The position numbers and the translations under genes are program-made. Shown in pieces: positions 61,887 through 64,000 of a DNA stretch of 64,000 nucleotides. Each line of letters opens with the position of its first letter. Position 1 is the first letter of the stretch. The notes below the pieces were generated by a model that had not been told where the DNA came from, did no database searches, and worked only from the letters and a program-made list of their open reading frames with translations. Location: the NCBI RefSeq assembly GCF_033100115.1, contig NZ_CP136910.1, forward strand, positions 5,025,001 to 5,089,000, written 5' to 3'. The stretch comes from Anaerocolumna sp. AGMB13020. Lineage in GTDB: Bacteria > Bacillota > Clostridia > Lachnospirales > Lachnospiraceae.

Positions 61887-63806
61887 CTACTCTGCCAGTT
61901 CTTCCCACATTACCATGAGTTCTTCCAATCTTGCTTCCAGAGACTTTTTCTCTGTGGTAAGCTTTATAAGTTCACTGGAATTGGTATAGATGTCCTCATT
62001 CGTCAATAATTCATCAATTTCTTCGTTCCGAAGCTCCAATTTTTGTATTTCTTCTTCTGTTTTCTTTAAATCATTCTGACGCTTACGTATCTTAGCCTGT
62101 TCTTCCTTCTGCTGTTTCCAATCCTGTTTCGTATCAGACTCCTCAGAATCCTTTTCTTTTTGTGAAAAAACCGTATTGTTAGAAATGCTACTGGGTGTAA
62201 GTTCATCTTTCTTTTCCAGGTAATAATCGTAATTACCGATATAATTGACCAGCATATTACCGGTAAGATCCATAATCCTGGTAGCAGTTTTATTGATAAA
62301 ATAACGGTCATGTGAAACATATAATACGGTTCCTGAATAACGATTAATTGCATTTTCAAGAATTTCCTTGGAGGTGATATCCAAGTGGTTGGTAGGCTCA
62401 TCCAGGATTAATAGATTTGCTTCTGAGAGCATTAGCTTTGCCAGGGACACACGTCCTTTTTCGCCGCCGCTGATATCTTTAATACGCTTAAACACATCAT
62501 CTCCGGTAAAGAGAAAAGCAGCCAGAATATTACGGATAGCGGTATTATCCATATTAGGGTAAGCATCACTTAATTCCACAAAAAGAGTCTTGTCTGAATC
62601 AAGAACCTGATGTTCCTGGTCATAATATCCGATTTTTACTTTGGAACCTAAGGTTACCTTTCCGGAGTCCGCAGGTATTATCTCATTGATGATTTTCAAT
62701 AAAGTGGTCTTACCCGTTCCGTTATTTCCGATAATAGAGACCTTTTCACTTCTTTTTATTTCAAAATTCAGATTATCAAATAGCTTTAAGCTGCCAAAGG
62801 ATTTAGCAAGTCCTTCAACTCGCAGCACATCATTACCGCTGATTACCGAAGGCTCTAGGTTAATGTGCATCTGGGGCTCATAAGTAACCGGCTTATCCAG
62901 GCGGTCTACTTTATCTAACATCTTTTCACGGCTTTCAGCCCTGCGAATGGATTTCTCACGGTTAAAGGAACGAAGTTTGGCTATTACCTCTTCCTGATGT
63001 TTGATTTCTCTTTGCTGATTGAGATAATGTTTTAACATTGCATCCCGCAGCATGGCTTTTTTATCGGCATAAGCTGTGTAATTACCATCATAAGAGACGG
63101 CTTTACCCTGTTCCAACTCTACGACCTTTGTTACAACTTTATCAAGAAAATAACGATCATGGGCTATTACAACAACAGAACCCTGATAATTAACCAGAAA
63201 GTTTTCAAGCCAGGCAATAGACTCCATATCAAGATGATTGGTAGGCTCATCCAGAAGGATTAACTCGGGTTTGCTTAGGAGTAGTTTACCAAGAGCAACA
63301 CGTGTCTTCTGACCGCCTGATAATGTAGTGACAGGTTTTGAGAATTCTTCTTCAGTAAAACCCAGTCCTTTTAAAATGCCAATAACTTCACTTTTATAAG
63401 CATAGCCATTTTTCAATTCAAATTCGTGATTTAATCTTGTATAGGCAGAAAGCATCTGCTCCAGTTCGGTTCCGGATGCCTCCTTCATGGATTCCTCCAG
63501 CTGGCGAACCTTGGTTTCTATATCAATAACATCCTGTTTGACGGTTAATATTTCATCATAAATGGAATTTTCAGAGGAGAGTCCCTGATGCTGTGCAAGA
63601 TAACCAACACTGCAACCCTTTGCAAATATAATCTCTCCGTCGTCCGGTGCCAGTTCTCCCATAATAATCTTAAAAAGGGTGGATTTTCCTGCGCCGTTAA
63701 TACCGATAACAGCGGCTTTTTCCCTTTCGTTTACATGGAAAGAAACATTGCTAAGAATCTGGTCTGTTCCAAAGCTTTTAGAAATATTTCTGCATGCTAA
63801 AATCAT
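61887..63806 (-). CDS. ABC-F family ATPase
   Basis: This 639-residue cytosolic twin ABC ATPase has no membrane domain. The first cassette has GINGAGKST, LSGGQKTRVALGK and LLDEPTNHLD; the second has GNNGTGKTT, ISGGEKGRVSLAK and LILDEPTNHLD. A charged linker between them (KHYLNQQREIKHQEEVIAKLR) is the P-site tRNA-interaction motif region, and a C-terminal coiled coil (about 545-639) is present. ABC-F proteins act on the ribosome, in translation or antibiotic protection. The sequence is closer to housekeeping YdiF/Uup-type members than to a named resistance gene. Confidence 0.93.
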   Translation of the reverse strand: MILACRNISKSFGTDQILSNVSFHVNEREKAAVIGINGAGKSTLFKIIMGELAPDDGEIIFAKGCSVGYLAQHQGLSSENSIYDEILTVKQDVIDIETKVRQLEESMKEASGTELEQMLSAYTRLNHEFELKNGYAYKSEVIGILKGLGFTEEEFSKPVTTLSGGQKTRVALGKLLLSKPELILLDEPTNHLDMESIAWLENFLVNYQGSVVVIAHDRYFLDKVVTKVVELEQGKAVSYDGNYTAYADKKAMLRDAMLKHYLNQQREIKHQEEVIAKLRSFNREKSIRRAESREKMLDKVDRLDKPVTYEPQMHINLEPSVISGNDVLRVEGLAKSFGSLKLFDNLNFEIKRSEKVSIIGNNGTGKTTLLKIINEIIPADSGKVTLGSKVKIGYYDQEHQVLDSDKTLFVELSDAYPNMDNTAIRNILAAFLFTGDDVFKRIKDISGGEKGRVSLAKLMLSEANLLILDEPTNHLDITSKEILENAINRYSGTVLYVSHDRYFINKTATRIMDLTGNMLVNYIGNYDYYLEKKDELTPSSISNNTVFSQKEKDSEESDTKQDWKQQKEEQAKIRKRQNDLKKTEEEIQKLELRNEEIDELLTNEDIYTNSSELIKLTTEKKSLEARLEELMVMWEELAE

Positions 63807-63841
63807 TTCAAATTACCTTTCTCTTTGGATTTCTATTTAGA

Positions 63842-63870
63842 ATCATAAAGGAATGACTGTAAAAAGTCAA
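63842..63870 (-). promoter_or_regulatory. Sigma-A-type promoter of the ABC-F gene
   Basis: On the minus strand TTGACT (63865-63870), a 17-nt spacer and TATGAT (63842-63847) lie about 35 nt upstream of the ATG. Confidence 0.7.
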
Positions 63871-64000
63871 GTAATTGACATGTCCCAGCTAAGGTAAACC
63901 AAAGAGGATGACATATAAGAGAGAGATTATGGCTGATCTGTTGTTTTGATGGAGGTCTCAAGAAGAAACTCGGATTATGTACAAAGTTTTTGTTAAAGAT
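63871..64000. other. Window end, no supported gene
   Basis: The last 130 nt contain short open stretches only. The final eight codons from an ATG at 63977 (MYKVFVKD) could be the start of the next gene but lack a ribosome site. Confidence 0.4.

Noticed and set aside
63977..64000. MYKVFVKD at the window end as the start of a response regulator gene
   Set aside because: Only eight codons are visible, the nearest GGAGG is 22 nt away and the residues are not diagnostic.
1..64000. tRNA, rRNA, prophage or plasmid functions
   Set aside because: No cloverleaf, rRNA-like stretch, integrase, capsid or replication gene was recognised on either strand.

Overview
The window looks like chromosomal DNA of a low-GC, anaerobic, probably spore-forming Clostridia, most likely Lachnospiraceae of the Lachnoclostridium phytofermentans/Anaerocolumna type. 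The reasons are pyruvate:ferredoxin oxidoreductase, a two-subunit 2-oxoacid:ferredoxin oxidoreductase, rubrerythrin, a probable Re-type citrate synthase, collagen-like exosporium-type proteins, DUF3793/DUF3787/DUF4026 proteins, AGGAGG ribosome binding sites and TTGACA/TATAAT promoters. The genus call is an inference from gene content. I saw no rRNA, tRNA, CRISPR array, prophage or transposase gene.

Layout. 1-3.05 kb: two linked hypothetical genes and a chemoreceptor (minus). 3.2-5.6 kb: a DUF1538 membrane protein overlapping a tandem P-II-like gene. 5.7-9.7 kb: luxS, a HAD hydrolase, and a tryptophan T-box leader ahead of trpS and a 2-hydroxyacid dehydrogenase. 10.0-14.8 kb: an XRE-cupin regulator with potABCD (minus) behind a promoter and palindromic operator. 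15-16.7 kb: bioY and aroC. 17-25.5 kb: two small proteins, an isochorismatase-type hydrolase, korAB-like genes, rubrerythrin, an intracellular subtilase, an MltG-like protein and a DUF2318 protein. 25.6-31.2 kb: a chemoreceptor and two collagen-like proteins. 31.3-34.8 kb: uxuA-uxuB-gntR for uronate catabolism. 34.8-39.3 kb: msrA, a Fur-box-controlled DUF3793 gene, a VOC protein, a repeat-rich gene-poor stretch and tcdA. 39.6-49.5 kb: a GGDEF-EAL sensor, a DUF3787 protein, nifJ and metNIQ. 49.6-56.5 kb: a Cache chemoreceptor, asnB, an H-NOX chemoreceptor and carbamate kinase. 56.9-64 kb: probable Re-citrate synthase, isocitrate dehydrogenase, a GntR regulator, a DUF4026 protein and an ABC-F ATPase.

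How it fits together. NifJ, the KorAB-like enzyme, Re-citrate synthase and isocitrate dehydrogenase suggest ferredoxin-linked anaerobic carbon metabolism with an oxidative half-TCA route from acetyl-CoA to 2-oxoglutarate for glutamate. Uronate genes suit growth on plant polysaccharide. Four different chemoreceptors, one with the complete O2-pocket residues of an H-NOX domain, and a c-di-GMP enzyme point to motility and redox or oxygen avoidance.

Least explained parts. (i) A family of 224-230 bp near-palindromes (9772-9995, 36221-36444, 38126-38355) with compensating arm changes and a shared apex motif. (ii) A DUF1538/tandem P-II pair. (iii) A six-unit 19-nt tandem repeat between the T-box terminator and trpS. 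(iv) A 65-bp tandem repeat at 37.6-37.8 kb. (v) A Fur-regulated DUF3793 gene. (vi) The H-NOX chemoreceptor. (vii) Two GntR genes, each with a GTATAC-core palindrome on the promoter of its own operon.
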